From: Caryophanales bacterium UBA4869
Lineage (GTDB): Bacteria; Bacillota_I; Bacilli_A; RFN20; CAG-288
Direction of reading: 5' to 3'
Assembly: GCA_002399505.1 (NCBI GenBank)
Contig: DHDT01000035.1
Coordinates: forward strand, 12,415 to 18,327
DNA length: 5,913 nt
Made by a program: the position numbers and the translations under genes. The notes beneath the pieces are model-generated. The model had not been told where the DNA came from and searched no databases. It saw nothing but the letters and a program-made list of their open reading frames with translations. Below, piece after piece: positions 4,876-5,913 of this stretch. Position 1 is the stretch's first letter; the number at the start of each line of letters is the position of its first letter.

Positions 4876-5913
4876 CTACTTAGAAGCCTTAGGTTTGTGG
4901 TTTTCAGGATGTTTCTTCTCATCGACTAAGTAATAGGCTGTGAATCCGATACCGACAGCGGCACCGGCATAGAGGACACCGGCAATACAGCCGACTAAGA
5001 TTCTCCAAGGAGCGATATCACGATAGGAAGTAGAACCAGGGGCGATTCCGTTGTAGGCGTTGGAATTAACGACAGTGAAGCACATATTCTTGATAGCCTG
5101 TCTGAAGACGTGTTTTGCAGTGTCGGAAGTATAGTCTGCGAAGAAGTTGATGTTGGCAGGTGTTCCAGTCCAGCTGGCATTGAGGAGGAAGTCGTTTCCG
5201 GCTCTTAACATGGCATCGTGATTGACAGCAGGACCGAAGTCAGTGATGACCATTCCCTGGAATCCCCATTCGTCTCTTAAGACGGAAGTGGTCAGAGAAT
5301 AGTCAGATGAACCCATGGTGGTTCTAAACATCGTGAAGGTGGTCATGATGGCAGAGCAGCCTCTGACAACCTTGGAAGACTTGGTTCCCTTAGAATCGGA
5401 AGTGTAATTCAGAGTGCTTCTGGCTTCTTTGACACAGATTTCGAAGGGCTTGAGGTAGACTTCACGTAAAGCCTGCTCGTTGACCCACATACTGCCTAAC
5501 ATACGATGAGTTTCCTGTTCATTCAGGGCGAAGTGCTTGATGTAGGCATAGCAGCCTTCATCAGCTGAGCCGGAGACGATATTAGCAGAGAGTTTACCGG
5601 ATAAGACAGCATCTTCGGAATAGTATTCGAAGTTACGTCCGCCAAAGGCGGTACGATGAGTATCCATACCAGGAGCATACCAACCGGAGATTCCGTAGGT
5701 GATGGCTTCCTGTCCGATTGATGAACCCATTTCTTTGGCTAAAGTCTTATTCCAGGTAGAGGCGATGACGACTTCTGAGCAATAGGCGTTCATCAGGAAG
5801 TTAGAAGACTTGTCCATGAAGGAGGAGAAGCCGGCAGGACCGTCGTAGTCCTTGGTGGATACCTTGCCGACTGCAGTAAGCTCAGCGGTGTTATAAGCGC
5901 CATAGTAGAGCAT
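4876..5913 (-). CDS. Membrane-anchored GH3 glycosidase, domain-swapped type; 5' part lies beyond the window
   Basis: This is the C-terminal 345 residues of a GH3 enzyme. The codon at the window edge happens to be ATG but lies inside the conserved region before DGPAG, so it is not the start. In order: DGPAGF (24-29, substrate pocket), YAPGMDTHR and GRNFEYYSED (79-101), KHFALNEQETHR (126-137), and WGFQG-MVITDF with nucleophile Asp225. These are GH3 N-domain (TIM barrel) motifs, yet no GH3 C domain follows. About 80 residues later comes a single membrane helix (about 308-330) and a short basic tail. The C and fibronectin-like domains must therefore precede it, as in the Butyrivibrio and Ruminococcus type of GH3, or be absent. 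The helix followed by a Lys-rich end predicts the catalytic part outside and the tail inside the cell. IMTTFTMFR stands where relatives have a SFNRIG-like substrate loop. A strong terminator follows the stop. Family membership is secure; substrate is unknown. Confidence 0.92.
   Translation of the reverse strand: MLYYGAYNTAELTAVGKVSTKDYDGPAGFSSFMDKSSNFLMNAYCSEVVIASTWNKTLAKEMGSSIGQEAITYGISGWYAPGMDTHRTAFGGRNFEYYSEDAVLSGKLSANIVSGSADEGCYAYIKHFALNEQETHRMLGSMWVNEQALREVYLKPFEICVKEARSTLNYTSDSKGTKSSKVVRGCSAIMTTFTMFRTTMGSSDYSLTTSVLRDEWGFQGMVITDFGPAVNHDAMLRAGNDFLLNASWTGTPANINFFADYTSDTAKHVFRQAIKNMCFTVVNSNAYNGIAPGSTSYRDIAPWRILVGCIAGVLYAGAAVGIGFTAYYLVDEKKHPENHKPKASK

Noticed and set aside
5911..5913. Window-edge ATG as the true start of the minus-strand GH3 gene
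   Set aside because: It sits within conserved GH3 sequence just before DGPAG, and a GH3 enzyme cannot begin there with a complete fold; the gene continues past the window.

Overview
The window holds two incomplete glycoside hydrolase family 3 (GH3) genes at its edges, with one complete sugar-transporter gene between them. Strong AGGAGG-type ribosome-binding sequences, U-tract terminators, AGA/CGT arginine codons and TTA/CTC/CTT leucine codons point to a low-to-mid GC Bacillota. Lysine-rich protein tails and the type of saccharolytic genes would suit a gut or rumen Erysipelotrichia-like bacterium, but that placement is only an inference. The standard genetic code fits: tryptophan is TGG at conserved positions.

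Layout. At 1-1925 (+) is the 3' part of a classically ordered GH3 gene (N domain, C domain, fibronectin-III-like), with a conserved clostridial-type C-terminal extension and a lysine-rich tail. A gap of about 170 nt with no terminator contains a cre-like half site, a small inverted repeat and the Shine-Dalgarno that fixes the next start. At 2096-4099 (+) is a transporter of the glycoside-pentoside-hexuronide (GPH, MelB-like) family. It has about 12 membrane segments plus an unusual coiled-coil tail of about 165 residues, and it ends at a strong terminator. A 680-nt stretch without a credible protein gene follows (4196-4875). It contains clustered TTATCAA/TTGATAA motifs, a second terminator-like hairpin, a candidate small RNA with its own extended -10 promoter and terminator, and the terminator of the last gene. 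At 4876-5913 (-) is the 3' part of a second GH3 gene, convergent to the others. Here the catalytic N domain lies last and is followed directly by a membrane anchor. This indicates the domain-swapped GH3 architecture on an extracellular, membrane-tethered enzyme.

Working model (inference). The anchored enzyme trims beta-linked glycosides outside the cell. The GPH-type carrier imports the resulting sugar or short oligosaccharide, and the first GH3, if it lacks a signal peptide, finishes hydrolysis inside. The exact sugar cannot be read from the sequence. The most unusual points are four. The GPH carrier appears to lack all of the charged residues that bind cation and sugar in MelB. It carries a cytoplasmic coiled-coil tail with an internal repeat. 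The 70-nt RNA candidate at about 4736-4805 exposes CCUCC. A 39-nt terminator-hairpin sequence is duplicated in inverted orientation around the non-coding block.
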